Shown here: one piece after another, positions 6,515 through 13,188 of the stretch
How the letters are laid out: every line of letters starts with the position of its first letter
Position numbering within the stretch: the first letter of the stretch is position 1
NCBI GenBank assembly: GCA_031254835.1
Contig: JAIRTQ010000079.1
Span: 1 to 20,338, forward strand
Reading direction: 5' to 3'
Length of the DNA: 20,338 nucleotides
DNA from: Puniceicoccales bacterium
Lineage (GTDB): Bacteria; Verrucomicrobiota; Verrucomicrobiia; Opitutales; JAIRLM01
Notes under the pieces: model-generated
Database searches by the model: none
The model's input: the letters and a program-made list of their open reading frames with translations, nothing else
What the model was told of the DNA's origin: nothing
Made by a program: the position numbers and the translations under genes

Positions 6515-6895
6515 TTAGCTTGGTCTTTTATCCTTCCAATAAACTTTCACGGAACTGTCGCCCATTTCGACAGAATCGATGGCCTTGCCGGCATTTTTGA
6601 GGAGATATTCACACTGTGAGAGCCATCCCGTGCTGACATTGTAGGCGGTGAATTGACGCGTGGGACTTCCCAGTTCGTTGAGCAGTCCCGCCAATTCGTT
6701 TAAGTCGTTTCTGGCCACGTCCGAAGTTTCAGTAAGTCCCGTTCCCACTACCTTAAGTAGTTCGATCGCTCCCTGTCGGTTGCCCCCCTTTATCATTGCT
6801 GCTGCAGAGCCTAGAACTTTGAAATCATCCGTTTTGCGTCCGAAACTAGACTCGCCAGGTGTAATCAGCTTTTTACCCCATGGTCTCGCTTCCAT
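6515..6895 (-). CDS. Small protein of unknown function
   Basis: The frame is open from further upstream, but the ATG at 6895-6893 is chosen because GGAGGGGGA lies a few bases before it. A good promoter also lies between this ATG and the more distal start at 6967. This gives 126 residues (MEARPWGKKL...WKDKRPS). No family is recognised. The middle is helical (AAAMIKGGNRQGAIELLKVVGTGL, ARNDLNELAGLLNELG) and could resemble a single TPR-like hairpin. The C-terminus ends in a strand, SSVKVYWKDK. There is no signal peptide and no cysteine cluster. It lies alone between the NYN gene and a decayed glycosyltransferase, all on the minus strand. Confidence 0.6.
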   Translation of the reverse strand: MEARPWGKKLITPGESSFGRKTDDFKVLGSAAAMIKGGNRQGAIELLKVVGTGLTETSDVARNDLNELAGLLNELGSPTRQFTAYNVSTGWLSQCEYLLKNAGKAIDSVEMGDSSVKVYWKDKRPS

Positions 6896-6916
6896 AAAAA
6901 TTCCCCCTCCGCCCGC

Positions 6917-6944
6917 ATTATGAGATATGTAGCAGAACTGGCAA
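6917..6944 (-). promoter_or_regulatory. Sigma-70-type promoter of the 6515-6895 gene
   Basis: On the minus strand, TTGCCA at 6944-6939 (5 of 6 to consensus), a 16-bp spacer and CATAAT at 6922-6917 (5 of 6). The predicted start leaves a leader of about 15 nt that includes GGAGGGGGA, which supports the ATG at 6895. Confidence 0.6.
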
Positions 6945-7075
6945 GTGCTCGTCGGGAAGATTAGCAAAACTACCTAATGGCGTAAGAAATCTGAGAAATG
7001 CAAAACTAGATTTAGAATTATGTCGTCGGAGGATTAGAAGACAACTATCCTCTTCCTGCGGACTTCACTAGCGAG

Positions 7076-7132
7076 AAATGCCTTAGCGCTGTGGGCATTT
7101 TTTCGGCGCCGGCTTCTACGCCGCCGCCTTTT
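7076..7132. terminator. Two adjacent terminator-like hairpins
   Basis: First hairpin: AAATGCC at 7076-7082 pairs with GGCATTT at 7094-7100, with T to 7103. Second: GGCGCCGGC at 7105-7113 pairs, with one mismatch, with GCCGCCGCC at 7120-7128, followed by TTTT. T-runs follow both on the plus strand, yet no plus-strand gene leads into them. On the minus strand they lie just after the decayed glycosyltransferase, the first with only a weak TTTCTC tail. They may end that gene or an unseen plus-strand transcript. Confidence 0.35.
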
Positions 7133-7166
7133 CTTCAACTATTTCACGGAAAAACCTTTCGATCTT

Positions 7167-7975
7167 TCACGCTTCATTTTCGAGCGGAAACTTTTCCGCG
7201 AATAGGGCGTGGAAACGGCGGGCCAGCTCGATGGCCTCCCCCAGGTGATTCAGGATCCAGCGCATGTGGCCGTCGATCTGTCGAAACATTTCTGTCGGAC
7301 TTAGCGTGTGATCGACGTAGAGCACAGAAGCATCGAAATTTTTCGTAATGAATGGATGTCTGTCGCAGATGAGCACGCATGAGACCGCAGCGCCTTCGAA
7401 AATGCGAGAGGAGCTCGTTCCGAATCGCAGATGATCATCGCCGTGCAGCACGAACGCCACGCCGGCTGACCACATGCGCTCAAGAAAATCCTTCGGATTC
7501 GTCACAGTTTCCCGGTAGGAATTGGGTGCAACGTCTCGAAAAATGGAGACCGTGCCATAGGTCTCGAAGTAGTCGGTCCGGTCCAGCAGCCGATAGTCGG
7601 TTCCGCGGCGTTTGTCCTAGCCGACGGCACTGTAAAAAGCCGCCTCTCTGGCCGGTCGTAAAAGTCCGTGCGGCGCACAGAGAGGAGTATTTTCTGGGAC
7701 CGGACATCTCTGCCGCTTTTCTGAATGCACCGGGTCAATTTGCCTATATTTTTGGTGCCGTAGATAAAAAAATTATGGCGGCTTGCGTGGCGAAATGTCT
7801 TCGCTTTTGCTTCGGTACAAAAATTTGGCCAAAATAGAACATGTGGAGCATTTGACAGGGGAGTGAATTCTTGGCCAATGGTAATGTCGAATGTGACCGA
7901 GGGATTGATGAGCGGAATTAATGAATTTTTATTGCAAAGGCAACATTCGCAGCCCTGCTCGGACAGCAGCTCCAT
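7167..7975 (-). pseudogene. Decayed glycosyltransferase (group 1 / CgeB-like C-terminal domain)
   Basis: The C-terminal part is convincing: GVAFVLHGDDHLRFGTSSSRIFEGAAVSCVLICDRHPFITKNF resembles the donor-binding region of GT-B enzymes (the 'SxRIFEaaa...visD' pattern). The same frame continues upstream with plausible coding (YFETYGTVSIFRDVAPNSYRE) past the possible GTG at 7505. It then meets an in-frame TAG at 7619-7617. Further upstream a different frame looks coding (ITIGQEFTPLSNAPHVLFWPN), so at least one frameshift, around 7640-7680, is also needed. No intact start can be placed; the upstream open frame begins at ATG 7975, but earlier sequence is closed in all frames. A fragment starting at 7505 (112 codons) might still be translated. 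The substrate is unknown. Confidence 0.6.
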
Positions 7976-8235
7976 GAGGCATAGTTCTAGGCGGTTTCAT
8001 TATCGGCCACAGCCGTTTAGTTCCCCTTGGGGAATTTCGGTGATCGATGATTTTTCAAGGCATTCGCAGGAATGTTCATTCGTAGATGGCACGGCAAGGA
8101 ATATGGCTATCCTTCGCACATACGAAACGGGCACAAGTTTACGTTAGTCATTCGCCAGTAAATTATCAATGGCCAACCTTAGGCTAGCAGTTTCGCGACA
8201 TGTTACTTCCGCCATTCCATCTAATGGGCAGATGG
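7976..8235. other. Gene-free stretch downstream of gpmI
   Basis: No supported gene. On the minus strand a 46-codon frame from a GTG (about 8140) has a short hydrophobic start, and a 23-codon frame starts with MKPPRTMPHG; both are too short to accept. The hairpin CCATCT/AGATGG at 8217-8235 just after the gpmI stop lacks a T-run. The stretch may hold the eroded 5' end of the broken glycosyltransferase. Confidence 0.4.
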
Positions 8236-9804
8236 CTATCGTTGGCCGATGAGATTTTGACCACTCATTTCCTCTGGACATGGGATGTCCATAATTTGGA
8301 GCAGAGTGGGGGCGATATCGGCCAAACGACCGCCTTCCCGCAGGCGCAGGCCCTCCAGGCCAGCCCCATGGATGAGAAGTTCTACGGAATTGGTGGTGTG
8401 TTGCGTATGGGGAACGCCGTTGATCGGATCCCACATTTGGTCGGCATTTCCGTGGTCGGCAGTGACCACGACTGCCATTCCTGTCCGATCCGCTGCGGAC
8501 AGAATGTCGCCAATGCAGCCATCCACCGTAGCCACCGCCTCTTTGGCGGCGGCAAAATTACCCGTGTGGCCCACCATGTCCGTGTTGGCAAAATTCACCA
8601 AACAGAAGTCGAATTTCTTCGATTGGATAGCGTTCACGACGGCATCTCGGACCGGACCGGCGCTCATGGCGGGAGCAAGATCGTAGGTGTCCACGTCCCG
8701 TGGGCTGGCGATTAGGGTGCGTTCCTCGCCTTCGAAGGGTTCCTCCCGGTAGTCGTTAAAAAAAAACGTCACATGGGCGTACTTTTCTGTTTCCGCCGTC
8801 CGGAACTGGCGCAGTCCAAGCCGAGACAGGTAGGCGCCCAGAATGTTCCCCATGGGAGGCTGCTTTGGAAATAACACATTGGGACAGAGGTTTTTTTCGT
8901 ACTCACACATGGTGGCGAGGGCCAAATCGAATTTCTTGCTCCGGCTGAAATGTGGAAAGTCTTCGGCCGAAAATGCTTTGATGATCTCTCGGGGCCGATC
9001 GCCACGGAAGTTAAAAAAAATGAGCCCGTCGCCGCCCTCGATGGCGCCGGAAAATTTTCCGTCTTCGTCCAATACTTGCGTGGGCGGAAGAAATTCGTCT
9101 CCCACCCGATTTTCCGCAGACGGTTTTGCGTAATAGCGCTCTAACGCCTCCTTCGCTGACCTGGCCCGCTCTGCCCCTTCTTCGCCGACAAAGCAGCGGT
9201 AGGCCCGCTCCACCCGCTCCCAGCGGGAGTCTCGGTCCATGGCCCAAAAACGGCCGGTCGCCGTGCCGATCCGTGCCCCCACTTCGCCGCAGGCCCGCTC
9301 CAGCTGTTCCAAATAGCCCAATCCGCTCTTTGCAGCCGTATCCCGGCCATCCGTGATGGCATGCAGGTAGACGTACGGCAGATGGGCCCGACCGGCGATG
9401 GCTAGGAGCCCGATCACATGCCGCAGTACGGAATGCACGCCACCGTCGGAGCAGAGGCCCATCAAATGCAATTTGGAGCCATTCCGCCGTACCGTGGAAA
9501 AAATTTTTCCCAAAACCGGGCTATTTTCCAGCTCGCCGCTTTCAAAAGCCCTATCGATGCGAACGATCTCCTGATTTACGACCCGTCCAGCGCCGATGTT
9601 CTGGTGCCCCACCTCGCTGTTTCCCATGATTCCGGCCGGAAGACCCACATCCAGTCCGCTGGCAGAAATTTCTGTCCGTGGCCAATTGCGCCGAAGCCGA
9701 TCCATATGGGGCGTAGGCACATGCCGCGTAGCATCCCATTGCGCCAAGGCGGGCACATGGTTCTCTCCCCAGCCGTCCCGGATCACCAAAACCACACGCC
9801 GCAC
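8236..9804 (-). CDS. gpmI: 2,3-bisphosphoglycerate-independent phosphoglycerate mutase
   Basis: Interconverts 3- and 2-phosphoglycerate in glycolysis and gluconeogenesis, using two metal ions. At 522 residues it is complete. An alkaline-phosphatase-type core is seen: Asp10 in IRDGWG, the nucleophile Ser63 in MGNSEVGHQNIGAGR, then HAITDGRDT, GRFWAMDRD, FFNFRGDR, NFANTDMVGHTG (metal Asp and His), TADHGNADQM and GVPHTQHTTN. The start is a GTG at 9804-9802, which gives the normal N-terminus (VVLVIRDGWGE). A T9 tract at about 8757-8765, read as A on the plus strand, codes for FFF and is in frame. A 6-bp hairpin (8217-8235) follows the stop but lacks a T-run. No partner genes of glycolysis are adjacent. 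Confidence 0.96.
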   Translation of the reverse strand: MRRVVLVIRDGWGENHVPALAQWDATRHVPTPHMDRLRRNWPRTEISASGLDVGLPAGIMGNSEVGHQNIGAGRVVNQEIVRIDRAFESGELENSPVLGKIFSTVRRNGSKLHLMGLCSDGGVHSVLRHVIGLLAIAGRAHLPYVYLHAITDGRDTAAKSGLGYLEQLERACGEVGARIGTATGRFWAMDRDSRWERVERAYRCFVGEEGAERARSAKEALERYYAKPSAENRVGDEFLPPTQVLDEDGKFSGAIEGGDGLIFFNFRGDRPREIIKAFSAEDFPHFSRSKKFDLALATMCEYEKNLCPNVLFPKQPPMGNILGAYLSRLGLRQFRTAETEKYAHVTFFFNDYREEPFEGEERTLIASPRDVDTYDLAPAMSAGPVRDAVVNAIQSKKFDFCLVNFANTDMVGHTGNFAAAKEAVATVDGCIGDILSAADRTGMAVVVTADHGNADQMWDPINGVPHTQHTTNSVELLIHGAGLEGLRLREGGRLADIAPTLLQIMDIPCPEEMSGQNLIGQR

Positions 9805-9972
9805 GGCTTACCGCTTTACTGGTTTTTTTTACCCAGACAACCGATTTCTCTGGAGACGCTGGGTGGCTTCGTCCGGTCGCCCATTCCCCGACGGGCAGAC
9901 TCGCTGCCGGTCGACTCCGCGTCGGGATCGAAAACCGACGACTGGGAGTTTGGGTTTCCAACGGAATATTTC

Positions 9973-10000
9973 TTGTCTATCTGCGGAAATTAAGTATACT
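9973..10000 (+). promoter_or_regulatory. Sigma-70-type promoter of a probably leaderless gene
   Basis: TTGTCT at 9973-9978, a 16-bp spacer and TATACT at 9995-10000. Eight bases lie between the -10 box and the GTG at 10009, the same spacing as at 5522-5558, so the mRNA should start at the start codon. Confidence 0.5.
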
Positions 10001-10008
10001 GCAGTGCC

Positions 10009-11109
10009 GTGTCTGCCGTCAATGCTACCCCCACCCGTCAACTTCTTGCAGTTGCGTCTTTCGTTGAAAAACTTAGCAGTAAAAATGAGATTTTCGATGA
10101 TAAGGGATCATCTCGGACTGCATTTTTGGAAGGCAAGATAGATACTGGGTCATTTTTTGGCAACCAAGTTGGATTTTTGCAGCGATTTCGCAGGCTCGTC
10201 ATACTGGAACTTCCCGTTGGGAGATTTCTTTCGGCGCTGTTTTGTTTCAGAAAAGGAATGGCTGCAGCTAGGAAACGGCTAGAGTTTCTCAACGCCGGTC
10301 GCAGCAAATGGATAATTACTAATGCGCTGCACGGAAAAACATTTCGCGTGAAAGAATTGATTAGTCAGACTGAGTTAAATGCGATAGCGAATTCGAGAGG
10401 AGAAGCGTGTCAGGTCGCAGATAGGGACCTGATAAGAAAAATATTGACCGGCGATAGTCCCGGACAACTGCTGCCGGTCGCAAACATATCGGATAGTGAT
10501 ATAGTGGCCATGTATTGGTCGGCTAAAAACATGGCTAGAGAGTCTTCATTTGGCAATGAACTCATGAGGAATTTCCCCGGTGTGAAAATTATAGTTGAAA
10601 AGGAAGAATTTACGCCTAATATGGGCGAATCGAAGGCCGGATTCATCAGAAGAGTTGTGGAGCGTATTGCCGCCGTCAACGGACAAAATATTGATAAGAC
10701 AGTCAACTGTGTAGCTACAATGCTTGAAACATGCAATGAATATCTTTTCTCCGCAAGCATTATAAATGAAATGAGCAATAAGTTTTGCGGCGGGATGCAT
10801 TTGTATCTATCGAATTCTCGCAAGTCTAAACGTGACGGCGAACTTAGCATCATCGCAATAGGCGACGGGAAAATAACAATACAACAACCAATTTCAATTT
10901 CGGAAGATGCTACGATGTCACTTATTGACGATGGCGACAAAACCAAAGATATAATAATAGCAAAAGGTGCAAAAGCAGAAGGACTTACTATTACATATTC
11001 GGCCAACTACGCAGACAGAAGTTGGGATACTCCGCTACACATCGACTTGGAACTTAGCGATAGCAATATCTCTTTCCAGAATTTTAGAATTGTCGGCCAG
11101 TGTCGCTGA
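10009..11109 (+). CDS. Protein of unknown function, 366 residues
   Basis: I recognise no family. The start is taken as the GTG at 10009 because a promoter ends eight bases upstream; no Shine-Dalgarno sequence is present. Visible parts are: a polar N-terminus (1-60); a short hydrophobic patch with basic flanks (RRLVILELPVGRFLSALFCFRKG, about 60-85) that could touch a membrane; a mixed helical middle (KSKWIITNALHGKTF-like region, SDIVAMYWSAKNMA, ETCNEYLFSASIINEMSNKFCGGMHLYL); and a beta-rich C-terminus (KITIQQPISISEDATMSLIDDG, GLTITYSANY, LHIDLELSDSNISF). It is markedly AT-rich against its neighbours, which suggests acquisition or a different selective regime. It ends 63 nt before the 3' end of a convergent tRNA gene. 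An effector-like role is only a guess. Confidence 0.7.
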   Translation: MSAVNATPTRQLLAVASFVEKLSSKNEIFDDKGSSRTAFLEGKIDTGSFFGNQVGFLQRFRRLVILELPVGRFLSALFCFRKGMAAARKRLEFLNAGRSKWIITNALHGKTFRVKELISQTELNAIANSRGEACQVADRDLIRKILTGDSPGQLLPVANISDSDIVAMYWSAKNMARESSFGNELMRNFPGVKIIVEKEEFTPNMGESKAGFIRRVVERIAAVNGQNIDKTVNCVATMLETCNEYLFSASIINEMSNKFCGGMHLYLSNSRKSKRDGELSIIAIGDGKITIQQPISISEDATMSLIDDGDKTKDIIIAKGAKAEGLTITYSANYADRSWDTPLHIDLELSDSNISFQNFRIVGQCR

Positions 11110-11172
11110 CACTCCCCAAAGCGCGAACCGCAAAAACGATGTATCGCCAAACTGGGATCGCTCGGCAGCTCC

Positions 11173-11247
11173 TGGAGGCGCGGGACGGAATTGAACCGAC
11201 GAATGGAAGTTTTGCAGACTTCTGCCTTACCACTTGGCTACCGCGCC
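11173..11247 (-). tRNA. tRNA-Cys (anticodon GCA)
   Basis: Read on the minus strand, the acceptor arm GGCGCGG (from 11247) pairs with CCGCGCC, followed by U73 and an encoded CCA (11175-11173). U73 is the identity base of tRNA-Cys. The D-arm AGCCAAGUGGUAAGGCA has GGUAA in its loop. The anticodon stem-loop is GAAGU-CUGCAAA-ACUUC, with anticodon GCA. The T-arm includes the GGUUCAAUUCC sequence. All four arms fold without mismatch in the acceptor stem. It stands alone, between the unknown 10009-11109 gene and the licD-like gene, convergent to the former. Confidence 0.95.
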
Positions 11248-11363
11248 ACGGCATCCTCCCTGCCGAATCGGCCGGTAGCCGCAAGAAATTTTTTTGTCGA
11301 TCAGGCGTCGCTTTTTTTCGCAAAAAGCTTGCCAGCCGTTCCATTCTTCATCAACATGGCGTT

Positions 11364-12461
11364 GTGTCGGTTAATTTCGGGGTTAAATTGCTCGCGCGTC
11401 AGAGGATCACTGAGCAGAGCAGAGCAGAGCAGAGCAGAGCAGAGCAGAGCAGATGTGCAGAAAATTGCCCCGCTGTCGAGAGAGATTTACGCCATCCCCC
11501 GCTTACATTCGCTCAAAAATTGGACGCCCACAAAAATGTGCTATCCCTTTTGGGCAGGGCTTTGGGCCGTCAGATTCGGCTTTCGGATTCCATATCTTCC
11601 TGGGACGTGCCGGCCGCGACGGGCGACCTGCGGCTTCTACAGCAGGGCAATGTGGCACTGCTAAAACGCTTTTCCGATCTTTGCGCCCAGCATGGACTGC
11701 AGTTCTGGGCCGACTACGGCACGCTGCTCGGCGCGGTACGGCACAAGGGCTTCATTCCCTGGGACGACGACATCGACGTGGCCATGCCGCTGGAAAGCTA
11801 CGATCGCCTCTACGCAATGACCCACGACCCTAGCTCGGATTTTTCCAAAGCCCTCGCCGAGGACGGTCTTATCATGAAATGGAATAAGATTGGAAAAGTT
11901 CTCTTCGAAAAGGCGCGAATATGGGTGGACATTTTCCCGTGGGACTTTCACTGCGCCAGCTCCATGAGCGCACAGCAGGTAGGGAACTTCCGAGCCCGCA
12001 TGTGGTGGGAAAATCTATGCCTGTCGAAAAAAGCAGTACTCACACCGGAAAAAATTCGAAGCATCCACGGCCGTCTGCGCAAAGGAAAGCCGGCCGATCC
12101 GGAGGGGATGGTATTCCTTGGCGTTGGATTCCGGCAAAAGCCACCGCCCATCCATCCCTATGGCACAATTTTCCCACTAAAGGCTCTGCCCTTTGAAGGT
12201 TTGCAGGTTCCTGCGCCGCGGAACCCGTCCCCCATCCTGAGGACCTACTATGGCCGCTGGAAAGCGCTACCTCCCAGCAGAAGGCGGGTTCCCGAGCACC
12301 ACGGAAGGGCCGGCGACTATTCGGACGAAAAAACGCGGGAAGAGGTACAAAAATTCGTCCGCAAGTACACCCCGTGGCTGCTCCCCACCGACGACGACAC
12401 ATCAGCGCCTATAGCATCTCCCGCAGCCGCTCCCGATAGGGACGCGGCAGGCGGCGGATGA
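11364..12461 (+). CDS. LicD-family phosphotransferase with a tandem pentamer near its start
   Basis: LicD/fukutin-type nucleotidyltransferases move phosphocholine or similar phospho-groups onto cell-surface glycans. The core is clear: LLKRFSDLCAQHGLQFWADYGTLLGAVRHKGFIPWDDDIDVAMP, with the GTLLGAxRH motif and the catalytic DDDID. WVDIFPWD and LRTYYGxW follow, then KTREEVQKFVRKY near the end. The core frame is open upstream through eight GAGCA units, giving (SRAEQ)n; the nearest upstream in-frame start is the GTG at 11364. Starts after the repeat (TTG 11520, GTG 11538) would still keep the core. An ATG at 11356 is one frame away and would join if one unit were lost. The Ala/Asp/Gly tail overlaps the convergent gene by 53 nt. 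Donor and acceptor are unknown. Confidence 0.8.
   Translation: MSVNFGVKLLARQRITEQSRAEQSRAEQSRCAENCPAVERDLRHPPLTFAQKLDAHKNVLSLLGRALGRQIRLSDSISSWDVPAATGDLRLLQQGNVALLKRFSDLCAQHGLQFWADYGTLLGAVRHKGFIPWDDDIDVAMPLESYDRLYAMTHDPSSDFSKALAEDGLIMKWNKIGKVLFEKARIWVDIFPWDFHCASSMSAQQVGNFRARMWWENLCLSKKAVLTPEKIRSIHGRLRKGKPADPEGMVFLGVGFRQKPPPIHPYGTIFPLKALPFEGLQVPAPRNPSPILRTYYGRWKALPPSRRRVPEHHGRAGDYSDEKTREEVQKFVRKYTPWLLPTDDDTSAPIASPAAAPDRDAAGGG
11412..11453. repeat. Tandem pentamer GAGCA, 8.4 copies
   Basis: Eight perfect head-to-tail GAGCA units (11412-11451) plus GA. Three units make 15 bp, which reads as the pentapeptide SRAEQ in the licD frame. Five is not a multiple of three, so each unit gained or lost moves the frame. 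An AGAGGA purine tract lies just before the array at 11401. Confidence 0.95.
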
Positions 12462-12867
12462 GACGGAAGAGTCGCTCCACGTAGTCCTCGGGGGTGAAAT
12501 TGGCCGTTTCCAGCAGGTACAGCTCCACCGCATTGCGATGGATCTGGTAGCAGCGCCGCTCCGACTGGCCTCGACCACGCAGCGCATGGCCCAGAATGCG
12601 GTCGTTTTCCAGCATATCTCGGACGAACTGGTCCGTCCGTCCCAGGAGCGCGGCCAATTCCTTTGGCGTGAACCACTCTCTCCCGGCTTCGAGAGGAAAA
12701 AAAGTGTCCAGATAGGGAGTTGGCTGGCTCAAATTTCCGCAGTTGGCTAGAATTAGCAGCTCGGCGGCCAGAGGCCGCCGAGCTGCGGCAATTGCGGTGG
12801 ACGGCCCCACCGCGATGGGCCGTTTGCGCCCGACGCGGCGCATTTTTGCTTGCATAAACTCGATCAT
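12409..12867 (-). CDS. Putative helix-turn-helix protein
   Basis: The frame is open from 13077, but the ATG at 12867-12865 is chosen: GAGGCG stands six bases before it, and upstream residues overlap the divergent DUF167 gene. This gives 152 residues. The middle, EWFTPKELAALLGRTDQFVRDMLENDRILGHALRG, looks like a MerR/excisionase-type helix-turn-helix ('xxTPxELAxLLGxxxxxVRxxxexgxIxG'), and the end carries YQIHRNAVELYLLE, typical of such short DNA-binding domains. The first 35 residues are basic (MQAKMRRVGRKRPI). It is therefore probably a DNA-binding regulator, though its target is unknown. The last 53 nt overlap the end of the convergent licD-like gene. It starts 24 nt from the start of the divergent DUF167-valS pair. 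Confidence 0.65.
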   Translation of the reverse strand: MIEFMQAKMRRVGRKRPIAVGPSTAIAAARRPLAAELLILANCGNLSQPTPYLDTFFPLEAGREWFTPKELAALLGRTDQFVRDMLENDRILGHALRGRGQSERRCYQIHRNAVELYLLETANFTPEDYVERLFRLIRRLPRPYRERLREML

Positions 12868-12891
12868 TTTTTTCGCCTCGCTTTGTTTTCT

Positions 12892-13188
12892 ATGCCTTCC
12901 TATCTTAACATAGCTGTCACGGCGCGAGCGAAAAAGACAGCCATCGGACCGGTTGGCGGGCAACTCTTGCGGGTCTGGGTCGCTGCCCCGGCCGTGGACG
13001 GGAAGGCCAACGACGCCGTGCTGGAACTGCTTGCCGAGAAATTGGCCGTTCCGCCGAGCCGCCTCCGGATCGTCCAAGGAGCGACCGCAAAACGTAAGAG
13101 AATTTCCGTGGAATGTTTGGAAGAAAACGAGTTGATAGAACGCCTAGCGGAGGCAGGCCGGAAAGAAAGTCATGGAAAAAACATTTGA
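12892..13188 (+). CDS. DUF167 (YggU-type) protein
   Basis: A 98-residue small protein of the conserved DUF167 family, whose biochemical role is not settled. The family core is plain: VTARAKKTAIGPVGGQLLRVWVAAPAVDGKANDAVLELLAEKL, with the conserved GKAN, then VPPSRLRIVQGATAKRKRISVE with GATxxxKxI. The ATG at 12892 is chosen because MPSYLNIAVTARAKK starts the domain at the usual place; an earlier in-frame ATG at 12850 lies within the start of the divergent gene. It overlaps valS by 17 nt, so the two are likely co-transcribed and translationally coupled. Confidence 0.9.
   Translation: MPSYLNIAVTARAKKTAIGPVGGQLLRVWVAAPAVDGKANDAVLELLAEKLAVPPSRLRIVQGATAKRKRISVECLEENELIERLAEAGRKESHGKNI

Noticed and set aside
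7863..8147. Plus-strand gene of 94 codons
   Set aside because: No promoter, ribosome-binding site or family signal; it overlaps the decayed glycosyltransferase and has random-looking composition.
9551..9961. Minus-strand open frame upstream of and into gpmI
   Set aside because: It reads gpmI in the wrong frame; the GTG at 9804 already gives the normal GpmI N-terminus.
11173..11247. tRNA-Cys as an integration (att) site
   Set aside because: No integrase and no second copy of the tRNA 3' end were found in the window.
11191..11664. Alternative frame through the pentamer array as a separate protein
   Set aside because: Downstream of the array it loses to the LicD frame, which carries the family motifs; it matters only as the frame that the ATG would use in the present state.
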